A stretch of DNA of 64,000 nucleotides, taken from the NCBI GenBank assembly GCA_029062005.1, contig JAIDQZ010000134.1, positions 34,793 to 98,792 on the forward strand, written 5' to 3'. The stretch comes from Muribaculaceae bacterium. GTDB taxonomy: Bacteria > Bacteroidota > Bacteroidia > Bacteroidales > Muribaculaceae. Both the position numbers and the translations under genes were made by a program. This document shows positions 33,368-43,263 of the stretch, piece after piece; within the stretch, counting starts at the first letter, position 1, and every line of letters starts with the position of its first letter. The notes under the pieces are model-generated. The model was not told the origin of the DNA, made no database searches, and saw only the letters and a program-made list of their open reading frames with translations.

Positions 33368-34930
33368 ATGAACCCCATATTTAAAGATATAGTGCTATTG
33401 ATCGTCTCCTTTTTGCCATTAATGGGCGCCTGGGCGGAAAGTATCGTTGATGGAAGTTGGCGTGATTTTGGGGTTGAAAATCAGGATACTGTGATTGTGC
33501 TCAATTGCAATGAACTTGTCAATAATGCCAATACACCGCTTTTTTACGCCGATTTCCGGGATTGGTTCACTGTTGAAGCTGATTTCAAACTCAATACGAG
33601 GGTCACGGAGCAGGCTTTTATCTGTAAGGAAGGACGTAACGGCGACATGGCTGGCGATCTCACAATCGGATTTGATCCGGAAGAGGAAAGGATATTTGCT
33701 GAAATAAAGGATGAAGACGGAAATCTTCACCGCATCAAGGCTGGAGACAAAGTGGATATGGGCAAGTGGTACAGTGTCAATATTGATGCGCGAAAAGATG
33801 CAAATGGAAATAAATCCAATATGAAACTCTCGGTAAAGCCTGAAGGCGGTCTGTCTTCGTCAGAAACAATGAGCTACAAAGGGAATGCACTTCCTTATCA
33901 CGTAGGGAGATGGGTGGTAGGACGTGGCTATCCAGGTGGTTTCCCGAATTCTTTGCAGGTTAGAGGAGGAGAAATAAAGAATCTTAGGATTTCCGGCGAA
34001 GGTCTTGATCGGGTTCCCGGTCAGAATCCTATTTTTACAGATAGATTCACTGCCGATCCGGCATGTACTGTGGTCGGCGACAGACTCTATGCATATGTCG
34101 GTGAGGACATGGCAGGACCCGGAGGATGGTTTTCGATGCCTCATTGGGTTGCCTATTCGACTTCCGATATGAAGACGTGGGAATGTCATGGTCCGGTGCT
34201 CGCGGCAAAGGATTTCCCGTATGCCAATCCTTATGGAGCATGGGCTGCTCAGGTGGTGGAGAAAGATGGAAAGTTTTATTTTTACGTCACTCTTGATGAT
34301 ATCCGAAACGGAAAACACATGATTGATGTTGCAGTCGGTGATACACCGCTCGGACCATTCCTTCCTGCGCACAAGGATGGAACTCCGCTTATCACGGATG
34401 ACATGACAACTGATTCCCACCGTCAGAACGCTGATATTGATCCGACTGTATTGATTGATGATGATGGCACAGCCTGGATTGCATGGGGTAATGGAGACTG
34501 CTATGTATCGCGTCTTAAATCGAATATGATTGAGCTTGAAGGAGATATTCGCCACATAGGTCTGCGCAATTATTCTGAAGGACCTTGGTTGTTCAAACAT
34601 AATGGTATATACTACAATGTATATGCTGCCGATGCTCCCGGTGTGCAACCTGAGCAGATCGCATACTCGACAGCGAAATCAATCGAAGGTCCTTGGACAT
34701 ACGGCGGATTGTTGACAGGTCCTGCCAGGCATGGATTCACTATTCATCCTTCAGTGAATGAGTTTAAAGGGAAATGGTATTTCTTCTATCACGATGGTTC
34801 ATATATGATCGATGGTCAGCCCGGTGGCGATTGCCGCCGTCGTGTATGCGTGGAAGAAATGAAGTTCAATCCAGATGGCTCCATTGTCCCGATCAACCTT
34901 ACAGAGGAAGGGATCTCTAAGATACAATGA
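33368..34930 (+). CDS. GH43 with N-terminal LamG/ConA-like jelly-roll domain
   Basis: N-terminal ~200 aa (DWFTVEADFKLNTRVTEQAFICKEGRNGDMAGDLTIGFD...GGEIKNLRISGEG) then GH43 blades NPIFTDRFTADPACTVVGDRLYAYVGED; DIDPTVLIDDDGTAWIAWGN; YSEGPWLFKHNGIYYNVYAA. Confidence 0.82.
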   Translation: MNPIFKDIVLLIVSFLPLMGAWAESIVDGSWRDFGVENQDTVIVLNCNELVNNANTPLFYADFRDWFTVEADFKLNTRVTEQAFICKEGRNGDMAGDLTIGFDPEEERIFAEIKDEDGNLHRIKAGDKVDMGKWYSVNIDARKDANGNKSNMKLSVKPEGGLSSSETMSYKGNALPYHVGRWVVGRGYPGGFPNSLQVRGGEIKNLRISGEGLDRVPGQNPIFTDRFTADPACTVVGDRLYAYVGEDMAGPGGWFSMPHWVAYSTSDMKTWECHGPVLAAKDFPYANPYGAWAAQVVEKDGKFYFYVTLDDIRNGKHMIDVAVGDTPLGPFLPAHKDGTPLITDDMTTDSHRQNADIDPTVLIDDDGTAWIAWGNGDCYVSRLKSNMIELEGDIRHIGLRNYSEGPWLFKHNGIYYNVYAADAPGVQPEQIAYSTAKSIEGPWTYGGLLTGPARHGFTIHPSVNEFKGKWYFFYHDGSYMIDGQPGGDCRRRVCVEEMKFNPDGSIVPINLTEEGISKIQ

Positions 34931-35072
34931 ATCCCATGAGGGATTCTGTTTTTCGGAAATATAACTTATAAGGCGCGCAAATGAAGATCTCCAGGGGTTT
35001 TCATATGCGCGTGTTTAGTTGCTCATAGGTCGTATATATGGATTTTGTGTTATGATTTATACTTGATCTTGC

Positions 35073-35102
35073 TTGTGTTTAAAAGAAAATTGCTTATATT
35101 TG
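35073..35102 (+). promoter_or_regulatory. Bacteroidetes-type promoter upstream of GH31 (internal promoter of the xylan locus)
   Basis: TTG-N19-TATATTTG matches the -33 TTTG / -7 TAnnTTTG architecture; within a 216-bp intergenic gap. Confidence 0.6.
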
Positions 35103-35146
35103 CAATCTCTTAGATCAATACCATAGTTATTAAATCAACTTTCATT

Positions 35147-37546
35147 ATGAAATTGAATTTTTATATCGGTTGTATGGCTCTTCTCACGTCGCTGTCGACA
35201 TATGCAGCTGAAAAAGTATCCGTGAAGTTCTATACTCCCGAAATCGTGAGAATCATAAAATACCCGGATGGCAAGCCTGACACTGACAGGGAATCTCTTG
35301 TAGTGACCGCAAAACCTGAAAATGTAAAGGTCGACGGGACCATTGACGACGACGTGACCTGTTACAGAACTTCGAGACTTATTGTCACCACAGATAATAA
35401 GACCGGAAAGGTAAGTTTCTACAAGCCTGACTGGGAACTGCTGGTGGCAGAGGGTTCTCATGGCTTCACTCCTATTACCGAGGGAATAGACAAAGGATCT
35501 TATAAGGTGATGCAGAGTTTTGTCCTTGAAGAGGATGAACCTATCTACGGTATCGGTATGCTTCAGAACGGCAAGATGTCGCAGCGTGGTGAGCACCGTC
35601 TCATGCAGCAGTCAAACCTTGAGGACTTCGCCCACTTCTTCCAGAGTATCAAGGGCTATGGAATCTACTGGGATAATTATTCTCCGACAACTCTCAATGA
35701 TAATGTGACTCTTGAGCTTGAAAGCCAGGTCGGAGACCTCGTGGACTATTACTTCATGTATGGCGGAGATGCCGACGGAGTGATTGCCGATATCCGTTGG
35801 CTTACGGGAAGTGTTCCTATGATGCCTCTTTGGACTTACGGATTCCACCAGAGCCGCGAACGCTACAAGACACAAGATGAACTGCTTGAAGTAGTAGAGA
35901 AATATCGCAAGCTCGGTATTCCGTTTGACGGTATAATCCAGGACTGGCAGTATTGGGGCAGCAACTATACATGGAACGCCATGGAGTTTATCAACCCTGA
36001 CTTCAACCGGGCTCAGGAAATGATCGACAAGGTTCATGACAATAACGCGCATATAAGCATCAGTATCTGGCAGAGTTTCGGACCTCAGACAAAACAATAT
36101 AAGGAGCTGAAGGAGAAGGGTCTGCTCTTTGACTTCGAGACATGGCCCGAATCCGGACTGACGGAATGGCCCCCTCGTCGCGACTATCTGTCAGGAGTCC
36201 GTGTCTACGATGCATACAGCGACACAGCCCGCGACATATACTGGAATCATTTGAAGCGCCTGCATTCAATGGGTATCGACGCATGGTGGATGGACTCGAC
36301 CGATCCGGATCACATGCAGTATAAGGATTCCGATCTTGACCAGCCCTGTGCCCTCGGCTCATACCGCTCGGTACGCAATCTATTCCCCTTTATGTGTGTG
36401 GGTGGTGTCGATACCCATCAGCGGGCTGAAGACCACAACAAGCGTCCCTTCATCCTTACTCGTTCCTACTTTACCGGTCAGCAGCGTTTTGGCTCACAAT
36501 CCTGGAGCGGGGACGTGGGTAGCTCCTGGGATTCATTTCGTAAGCAGGTTCCTCTCGTTCTCAATCATACTCTGACCGGTAATCCCAACGTAAATACCGA
36601 CATAGGTGGTTTCTTCTCCGGAAGCTACAACCGCAACTGGGATCCTGAATCAGGATCGAAGAATCCTCAATTCCAAGAATTATATACCCGCTGGATGCAG
36701 TTTGGTCTGTTCAATCCCATGATGCGTAGCCATGGCGCTGATACTTACAGGGAAATATATCATTTCGGGAAGGCAGGCGAACCTGTGTATGATGCCCTCG
36801 TAGATGCTATAAAGCTCCGCTACCGTCTTATGCCGTATATCTATAGTACCGCTCGTCGCGTCAGCGCAAACGACGACAGCTTCATGCGCGCCCTTTTCAT
36901 GGACTTCAAGGATGACAAAAATACATGGGATAACGGAAAGGAATTCATGTTCGGACGTAGCTTGCTCGTTTGTCCTGTAGTTGATCCTCTCTATACAGAA
37001 GAGAAGGTTGTAAAAACCAACGAAATGACCGGATGGGACAGGCAGGATGCAAACCTTAATGCCGATGGATGGAAAGTCGTTGATTGGACAGCCAATAAAG
37101 TTTACGATGTATATCTTCCGGCAGGAACCCAATGGTATGATTTCTGGACCAACAAGCTTTATGACGGCGGCCAGACAGTGAAAGCAGATGCACCTCTCGC
37201 ATATTCGCCCCTCTATGTAAAGGCCGGCAGTATAATTCCTCTTGCGGAAGACATGCAATACACATCTGAAAAACCATGGGACTATCTTACCATCAATGTA
37301 TATCCGGGCGCAAATGCAGAATTTGTCCTTTATGAAGACGAGGGTGACGGCTTCGGATATCAGGAAGGCAAGTTCACGAAGATTCCGATGACCTGGAACG
37401 ACAGAAAGAGTACCTTCACCATTGACGCGAGAAAAGGCTCCTTCGACGGAATGCTGAAGAGCCGCAGGTTCAATGTCGTGCTTCCAGACGGACAGACCAG
37501 GGAACTCCAATACTCAGGTAAGCGTATATCCGTTTCATTCCATTGA
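35147..37546 (+). CDS. GH31 family glycosidase (alpha-xylosidase-like), second paralog
   Basis: Signal peptide; GIIQDWQYWGSNYTWNAMEF; GIDAWWMDSTDPDH; RSYFTGQQRFGSQSWSGDVGSSWDSFRKQVPLVLNHTLTGNPNVNTDIGGFF. Confidence 0.92.
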   Translation: MKLNFYIGCMALLTSLSTYAAEKVSVKFYTPEIVRIIKYPDGKPDTDRESLVVTAKPENVKVDGTIDDDVTCYRTSRLIVTTDNKTGKVSFYKPDWELLVAEGSHGFTPITEGIDKGSYKVMQSFVLEEDEPIYGIGMLQNGKMSQRGEHRLMQQSNLEDFAHFFQSIKGYGIYWDNYSPTTLNDNVTLELESQVGDLVDYYFMYGGDADGVIADIRWLTGSVPMMPLWTYGFHQSRERYKTQDELLEVVEKYRKLGIPFDGIIQDWQYWGSNYTWNAMEFINPDFNRAQEMIDKVHDNNAHISISIWQSFGPQTKQYKELKEKGLLFDFETWPESGLTEWPPRRDYLSGVRVYDAYSDTARDIYWNHLKRLHSMGIDAWWMDSTDPDHMQYKDSDLDQPCALGSYRSVRNLFPFMCVGGVDTHQRAEDHNKRPFILTRSYFTGQQRFGSQSWSGDVGSSWDSFRKQVPLVLNHTLTGNPNVNTDIGGFFSGSYNRNWDPESGSKNPQFQELYTRWMQFGLFNPMMRSHGADTYREIYHFGKAGEPVYDALVDAIKLRYRLMPYIYSTARRVSANDDSFMRALFMDFKDDKNTWDNGKEFMFGRSLLVCPVVDPLYTEEKVVKTNEMTGWDRQDANLNADGWKVVDWTANKVYDVYLPAGTQWYDFWTNKLYDGGQTVKADAPLAYSPLYVKAGSIIPLAEDMQYTSEKPWDYLTINVYPGANAEFVLYEDEGDGFGYQEGKFTKIPMTWNDRKSTFTIDARKGSFDGMLKSRRFNVVLPDGQTRELQYSGKRISVSFH

Positions 37547-37564
37547 ATTATACTTTATCTGTAG

Positions 37565-37585
37565 GGACGCACGGTTCGTGCGTCC
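37565..37585. repeat. Dispersed palindromic repeat copy 3 (GGACGCACG family)
   Basis: GTAG-GGACGCACG-GTT-CGTGCGTCC, perfect 9-bp arms. Confidence 0.8.
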
Positions 37586-37606
37586 ACCAATTGTTTATAT
37601 AGCATA

Positions 37607-39370
37607 ATGAAATTCAAAGTAATTTTAGCCTCGGTCTGCCTGATCATTCCGGTTTTCCTCACAGCCGGAACCGCCCCGAAAGGAAGATGTCTTTCCGGGA
37701 GCACCAATGATGAGGATCTGACCTTCTATTACCAGCCCTCGGATGAAAAGGCTCCTGCGATTCCTCTGCTCAGACTCGAATGCGGCAAGATCCGGAGAAC
37801 CGGTAAGATGACAGAGGGCGAGACAGACTATGACATGTTGACAGGCAAAAGAAGCCATTGCCATAACAGTTATTCAGAATATCAGTATATTCCCGCTTCC
37901 GGCGATACGATTTATGTAAGGTTGTATGAAGACGGTGTGGCATGGAAGAAGAACGGCAGTTCCCTTATCGAGATAATCGATCCCGAACATACCTGGCTTC
38001 AGGACTGGACAGACTGCTACGAGGGCTTTTTCCCGAAAGATCAGGAGCTGACGGAAGGGAAGCGGATAGGCTATCCGGCTCTCGTTGAATATATGAATGG
38101 TGTTTTTGGCCTTTTGACGGAATCAGGCATAACTTCTCAGAATGCAGGCACGAGCATGTACGCGCTAGGAGGCAATAGTTTTGAACTAAGACCGGACGGT
38201 CTTGAAGATGGCGGATGGCAGACAATGATTGTCGGCAGTCTTGCCGATATTGTTGAGTCAACCCTTGTCTCCGACATAGCCGCTCCGTGTAAGCTCGATG
38301 ACACATCATGGATAGAGCCGGGCGTGGCGTCTTGGGTGTATTGGGCATACAATCATGGCTCCAACGACTTTAACATTATAAAGAAATACATTGATTTGGC
38401 GTATGAACTGAAACTTCCTTATGTCCTTATAGATGCTGAATGGGATCAGATGAAGGATGGCAAAACAGTAGAGGATGCCGTGGAATATGCCATATTGAGG
38501 GATGTCAGACCTATGATCTGGTACAATTCTTCCGTAGGCTGGGTCAACGGGGCTCCGACTCCGAAATATAGGTTGAACACTCCCGAAGATCTTGAAAAGG
38601 AATTTGCATGGTGTGAGGAAATCGGAGTAAAGGGTGTCAAGATTGACTTTTTCTCCGGTGACACTAATCTGAACTGGAAGTTTATGGAAGAACTTCTTGA
38701 CGCTGGCGCACGCCATCATCTCCTTGTCAATTTCCATGGATCACCTCTTCCCAGAGGCTGGCAGCGTACCTATCCAAATTTCATTACCACGGAATCCGTG
38801 TATGGTGCTGAATGGTATAATAACGTGCCTACCTTCACAGAGAAGGCTGCCTCCCATAACGCAACGCTGCCGTTCACCCGCAATGTGATTGGATCGATGG
38901 ATTATACCCCATGTGCGTTTACGGATTCCCAGCATCCCCATATCACTACAAATGCTCATGAACTTGCTCTGACAGCGATGTATGAGTCAGGCATACAGCA
39001 CCTTGCCGATCGTCCGGAAAGTTTCCTTGCGCAGCCGCAGGAGGTGAAGGACTATCTTTCGTCTCTTCCGGCGGCATGGGATGATACTCTTCTGCTTGGT
39101 GGCTATCCCGGAGAGTTCGCAATGATTGCGCGTAAGAAGGATGGAAAATGGTGGATATCTGCAATCAACGGTACTGACGCTCCTTTGAAACTGACTGATC
39201 TTGATTATTCACGTCTGAATCTTAACTCGGCTTCCCTTCAGGTAAGGATCTTTGAGGATACGCTTCCTGGTAATGACAATAAATGGAAGATCTCAGATTC
39301 TTCTTCTCTCCCTGCTTCATTCAGTCTTCTCCCACGCGGAGGTATCGTCATGACTGTTTCTCCTCGCTGA
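37607..39370 (+). CDS. GH97 family glycosidase (stand-alone paralog)
   Basis: LPYVLIDAEWDQMKDGK; GVKGVKIDFFSGDTNLNWKFMEELL; VNFHGSPLPRGWQRTYPNFITTESVYGAEW. Confidence 0.88.
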   Translation: MKFKVILASVCLIIPVFLTAGTAPKGRCLSGSTNDEDLTFYYQPSDEKAPAIPLLRLECGKIRRTGKMTEGETDYDMLTGKRSHCHNSYSEYQYIPASGDTIYVRLYEDGVAWKKNGSSLIEIIDPEHTWLQDWTDCYEGFFPKDQELTEGKRIGYPALVEYMNGVFGLLTESGITSQNAGTSMYALGGNSFELRPDGLEDGGWQTMIVGSLADIVESTLVSDIAAPCKLDDTSWIEPGVASWVYWAYNHGSNDFNIIKKYIDLAYELKLPYVLIDAEWDQMKDGKTVEDAVEYAILRDVRPMIWYNSSVGWVNGAPTPKYRLNTPEDLEKEFAWCEEIGVKGVKIDFFSGDTNLNWKFMEELLDAGARHHLLVNFHGSPLPRGWQRTYPNFITTESVYGAEWYNNVPTFTEKAASHNATLPFTRNVIGSMDYTPCAFTDSQHPHITTNAHELALTAMYESGIQHLADRPESFLAQPQEVKDYLSSLPAAWDDTLLLGGYPGEFAMIARKKDGKWWISAINGTDAPLKLTDLDYSRLNLNSASLQVRIFEDTLPGNDNKWKISDSSSLPASFSLLPRGGIVMTVSPR

Positions 39371-39374
39371 CATG

Positions 39375-39398
39375 GTAGGGACGCAAGGCTCGTGTGTC
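39375..39398. repeat. Dispersed palindromic repeat copy 4 (degenerate GGACGCACG family)
   Basis: GTAGGGACGCAAGGCTCGTGTGTC aligns to copy 3 (GTAGGGACGCACGGTTCGTGCGTC) with scattered substitutions. Confidence 0.6.
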
Positions 39399-39439
39399 AG
39401 CCTTACAATCAAAAAGAAACAAAAAATATTTTCTATAAT

Positions 39440-41887
39440 ATGAAATTAAAACTAACTTTATCTTTAGTTCTGACATTTCTGGTAATGAGCGTATATGCCG
39501 CCGAGGATCTTAGACTGTGGTATTCCGCTCCTGCCGAGGCTTGGGTGGAGGCTTTGCCTGTTGGTAATTCGCGAATGGGTGCGATGGTCTTCGGAGGTGT
39601 TGACCGTGAGCGTATCCAACTGAATGACGAGACTTTCTGGGCAGGCGGTCCTCACAATAATAATAATCCTGAAGGTCTGAAGCATCTGCAGGAGATTAGA
39701 TCCCTTATTTTTGAGGGGAAGGAAAAAGAAGCGGAAAAGCTGATTAATCAGTATTACATGACTCCGCATCATGGCATGCCATACCTTACCCTCGGATCTC
39801 TTTATATCAACTTCAAACATGAGGGTGAAGTGGCAGGCTATCGCAGGCAACTTGATATTTCAAATTCTGTTTCTGAAGTATGCTATAAGGCCGGTGATGT
39901 CACTTTCAAGCGTGAGACAATCGCATCGCTCCCTGACGGAGTGATAATGGTAAGCCTGACTGCTGATAAGAATAAGGCGCTCAACATGTCTCTTGAATAC
40001 GATACACCCGAGGGGGGAACTGTCAAGATGAACGGGAAGGGCATGGATATCACGGTTCCGGGACGTGAGCATGAGGGAATCCCTGCCGGACTGACTGCGA
40101 AATGTGGAATTCGTGTCAAGAGCAACGGAAAGGTATATGCAAAAGAAGGTATGCTTAACGTCGAGGATGCCGATTATGCTGTAATTTATATCGCTTCTGC
40201 TACTAATTATGTAAATTACAAAGATATAAGCGGCAATGCCGAGAAAATAGTAAGCGACTTGCTGCGAAATGCCATGAAGAAGGATTACGGCAATGCCTTG
40301 GCAGCGCATGTCTCGGCATATAAGGAACAGTTTGACAGGGTGTCACTCAGTCTTCCATCTCTTGGAGGTGCAGATAAGGAGACCCATTTGCGTGTGGCTG
40401 ATTTCAAGAACAATTATGATCCCTCGCTCCTTGCTTTGCTTTTTCAATATGGTCGTTATCTCCTGATATCCTCTTCCCAGCCGGGGGGACAGCCTGCCAA
40501 CCTTCAGGGTGTATGGAATGAATCCAATTATGCTCCTTGGGACAGCAAATATACGATCAACATCAACGCAGAGATGAACTATTGGCCTGCCGAAGCTACC
40601 AATCTTTCAGAATGTCACGAGCCTCTTTTCGATTTGATAGAGGATCTCAGCCACACTGGTGCCGAGACAGCAAAGACCCTTTATGATGCCGACGGCTGGG
40701 TAGCGCATCATAATACGGATGCCTGGAGGGTGTGCGGACCTGTGGATCAGGCACGTTACGGCATGTGGCCCAACGGAGGTGCCTGGCTCGCCACACATCT
40801 TTGGGATCATTATCTATATACCGGCGATCTGGAGTTTCTGAAGAAATATTATCCTGTCATCAAAGGCACAGCCGATTTTTATATGTCAGCCATGGTGGAG
40901 GATCCTGACAGCGGATATCTTGTGACGGCTCCTTCGATGTCGCCGGAACACGGCTATGGCAGTAGCTGGATCACTGCCGGATGCACTATGGACAATCAGA
41001 TAGCCTACGATGCACTGAAGAACACATTGAAATGTGCGGAGATTCTGGGTGAAGATGCAGGGTATCTTGCACGCCTTCAGAAAACCATGACAAGACTCCG
41101 CCCTATGAAGGTGGGACGTCACGGACAGCTTCAGGAATGGGCGGTGGATGCAGATGATCCGAAAGATCAGCATCGACATGTGTCACATCTGTATGGTCTT
41201 TATCCCTCAAGCCAGATAACTCCCAATTCCACCCCAAATGCTTTTGTGGGAGCGCGAAATTCACTAATTCAGCGAGGCGATATGGCTACCGGGTGGAGCA
41301 TCGGCTGGAAGCTGAATCTTTGGGCGAGGTTGCTTGATGGCAATCATGCAGACAGGATTATCAATAATTTCGTGACGCTGCTCCCCGGTTCAGCTGCTAT
41401 CGACTATTCCGGTGGAGGAGAAGGCCGGCTGTATCCTAATCTGTTTGATGCCCATCCTCCATTCCAGATTGACGGTAATTTCGGTTTCACCGCCGGAGTG
41501 GCGGAGATGCTTCTGCAAAGCCACGACGGCGCCGTTCAGCTGCTTCCGGCTCTACCGGACACCTGGAGCGAGGGTGAAGTCAAAGGTCTTAAAGCCCGTG
41601 GAAACTTCACAGTGGATATGAAATGGGATAATGGACAGTTGGCAGAGGCGGATATCCGGTCAAACATCGGCGGCAGATTGAGGCTCCGTTCCTATGTGCC
41701 TCTCGAAGGCGAGGGACTGACGGTAGCGGAAGGAGAAGTGACGAATCCGCTCCTTTCTCCTGTGAGAATGGCGGATGCGGAGATGAGCGACGAGACATCA
41801 AAGGCTTATCCACTTCTTCTTAAAGTCTACGAGTATGACCTCGACACCACTCCCGGCAACATATATAAAGTGGTGCGCGCGAAATAA
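39440..41887 (+). CDS. GH95 family (alpha-L-fucosidase / alpha-L-galactosidase type)
   Basis: The listed start at 39392 (GTG) lies inside a palindromic repeat copy; ATG at 39440 gives [103 protein letters not shown]. Confidence 0.92.
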   Translation: MKLKLTLSLVLTFLVMSVYAAEDLRLWYSAPAEAWVEALPVGNSRMGAMVFGGVDRERIQLNDETFWAGGPHNNNNPEGLKHLQEIRSLIFEGKEKEAEKLINQYYMTPHHGMPYLTLGSLYINFKHEGEVAGYRRQLDISNSVSEVCYKAGDVTFKRETIASLPDGVIMVSLTADKNKALNMSLEYDTPEGGTVKMNGKGMDITVPGREHEGIPAGLTAKCGIRVKSNGKVYAKEGMLNVEDADYAVIYIASATNYVNYKDISGNAEKIVSDLLRNAMKKDYGNALAAHVSAYKEQFDRVSLSLPSLGGADKETHLRVADFKNNYDPSLLALLFQYGRYLLISSSQPGGQPANLQGVWNESNYAPWDSKYTININAEMNYWPAEATNLSECHEPLFDLIEDLSHTGAETAKTLYDADGWVAHHNTDAWRVCGPVDQARYGMWPNGGAWLATHLWDHYLYTGDLEFLKKYYPVIKGTADFYMSAMVEDPDSGYLVTAPSMSPEHGYGSSWITAGCTMDNQIAYDALKNTLKCAEILGEDAGYLARLQKTMTRLRPMKVGRHGQLQEWAVDADDPKDQHRHVSHLYGLYPSSQITPNSTPNAFVGARNSLIQRGDMATGWSIGWKLNLWARLLDGNHADRIINNFVTLLPGSAAIDYSGGGEGRLYPNLFDAHPPFQIDGNFGFTAGVAEMLLQSHDGAVQLLPALPDTWSEGEVKGLKARGNFTVDMKWDNGQLAEADIRSNIGGRLRLRSYVPLEGEGLTVAEGEVTNPLLSPVRMADAEMSDETSKAYPLLLKVYEYDLDTTPGNIYKVVRAK

Positions 41888-41906
41888 CAGAACTTAAAAT
41901 AATATC

Positions 41907-43244
41907 ATGAATAAAAGCAGATTACTGAAATTTATCTGTGTGGCGGCTGCCTCTTCGGCATCATTGGCTATAGCTCAGAATCCGATATGTCAGACACGCT
42001 TCACTCCTGATCCTGCCCCTCTTGTGGTAGGCGATACTCTTTATCTATATACGGGTTGCGACGATATCAGTGCAGATCCCGACAATTTCGTGATGCGCGA
42101 ATATCTTTGCTTCACTACGACCGATATGGTCAACTGGACACATCATGCCCCCGTTTTCAATAATGAGGGATTCGGCACGAAAGACTGTGCCTATGCAGCC
42201 CAGATGGCATATCGCGATGGGAAATATTATTATTATACTTCCACTTTCGGGATTCCGGTGCTTGTCTCCGATTCTCCTTACGGCCCATTCACAAACCCTC
42301 TTGGGGGCAAGAAATTCCTTATCAATTCCGATGATACTAACTATAGCGGACATGGATGGGAAGACATAGATCCTACCGTGCTTATCGATGACGACGGGCA
42401 GGCTTATATGTATTGGGGCAACAATGCTCTGTATGCCGTGAAGCTTAACGATGATATGATAAGCTACGACGGCGATATCAAGGTGTTTGAGATTAAAGAC
42501 AAAGAAGCATTCGGTCCTGACTACGAGGAGGCTCCCTGGCTTGCCAAGCGTGGTGACAAATACTATCTTGCCTATGCATCGTTTTGTCCGGAAGCTACCG
42601 ATTGGGCATGGGCTGATTCCCCGATGGGACCATGGAAATACGGCGGACAGCTTATGCGCGCTTTTGAGCACGGGGGTATGGGAAACCACACCGGTATGTG
42701 TGAGTATAAAGGGCAATGGTATTTCTTTTACATGGACGAAGGACTCCCCACGGCACATAGCAAACGTCGCACGACGAGCGTGATTCCGTTTGAATTCAAT
42801 GAAGATGGCTCACTCCCTTATATGCATCATGACAAGCGTGGTGTGCTGAAGAGTGCGGATCCACTCAATCCGTATGTCTGGCAGCAAGGCGAGACAATCG
42901 CGTGGGAAGAAGGTATAGATGTCGGCTATGACGACATACATACAGTGTATGTGACCGATGTGGATGCAGGTGACTATATCAAGTTGCGTGAGGTGAATTT
43001 CGACAAGGGTGCAAAGAAATTTGCCGCCCGTGTACGCAACGGCAAACCCGGGGCAAAGATTGAGGTACGCCTTGACGCTCCCAACGGTGAACTTATCGCA
43101 GTGCTTGATGCATCATCCGGAGGTGACTGGACAGATAAGAAAGTGAAGACTCTGAAGAGGGAAGGCATACACGATCTTTATTTTGTGTTTGCTGGCGAAG
43201 GTAGCGACCTTCTTCAGTTTGATTCCTGGAAATTCGATAGGTAA
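41907..43244 (+). CDS. GH43 with C-terminal CBM6-like module (paralog of 29323-30693)
   Basis: FTPDPAPLVVGDTLYLYTGCDD; DIDPTVLIDDDGQAYMYWGN; EEAPWLAKRGDKYYLAYAS; C-terminus GDYIKLREVNFDKGAKKFAARVRNG...DLYFVFAGEGSDLLQFDSWKFDR. Confidence 0.9.
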   Translation: MNKSRLLKFICVAAASSASLAIAQNPICQTRFTPDPAPLVVGDTLYLYTGCDDISADPDNFVMREYLCFTTTDMVNWTHHAPVFNNEGFGTKDCAYAAQMAYRDGKYYYYTSTFGIPVLVSDSPYGPFTNPLGGKKFLINSDDTNYSGHGWEDIDPTVLIDDDGQAYMYWGNNALYAVKLNDDMISYDGDIKVFEIKDKEAFGPDYEEAPWLAKRGDKYYLAYASFCPEATDWAWADSPMGPWKYGGQLMRAFEHGGMGNHTGMCEYKGQWYFFYMDEGLPTAHSKRRTTSVIPFEFNEDGSLPYMHHDKRGVLKSADPLNPYVWQQGETIAWEEGIDVGYDDIHTVYVTDVDAGDYIKLREVNFDKGAKKFAARVRNGKPGAKIEVRLDAPNGELIAVLDASSGGDWTDKKVKTLKREGIHDLYFVFAGEGSDLLQFDSWKFDR

Positions 43245-43263
43245 ATGAAAAATATATCATGTT

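Noticed and set aside
33860-34648. 262-aa antisense ORF inside LamG-GH43
   Set aside because: Fully covered by GH43 motifs on + strand; no supporting features.
36680-37510. 276-aa antisense ORF inside GH31
   Set aside because: Shadow ORF opposite a well-supported GH31.
18559-39398. Dispersed palindromes as IS ends or transposon remnants
   Set aside because: No transposase ORF or paired flanking duplications visible; kept only as a REP-like repeat family.
39440-41887. GH95 as proof of a fucosylated substrate (xyloglucan)
   Set aside because: GH95 also includes alpha-L-galactosidases acting on xylan; the GH10/GH115 context favours xylan, though GH31+GH95+GH5 alone could suggest xyloglucan.
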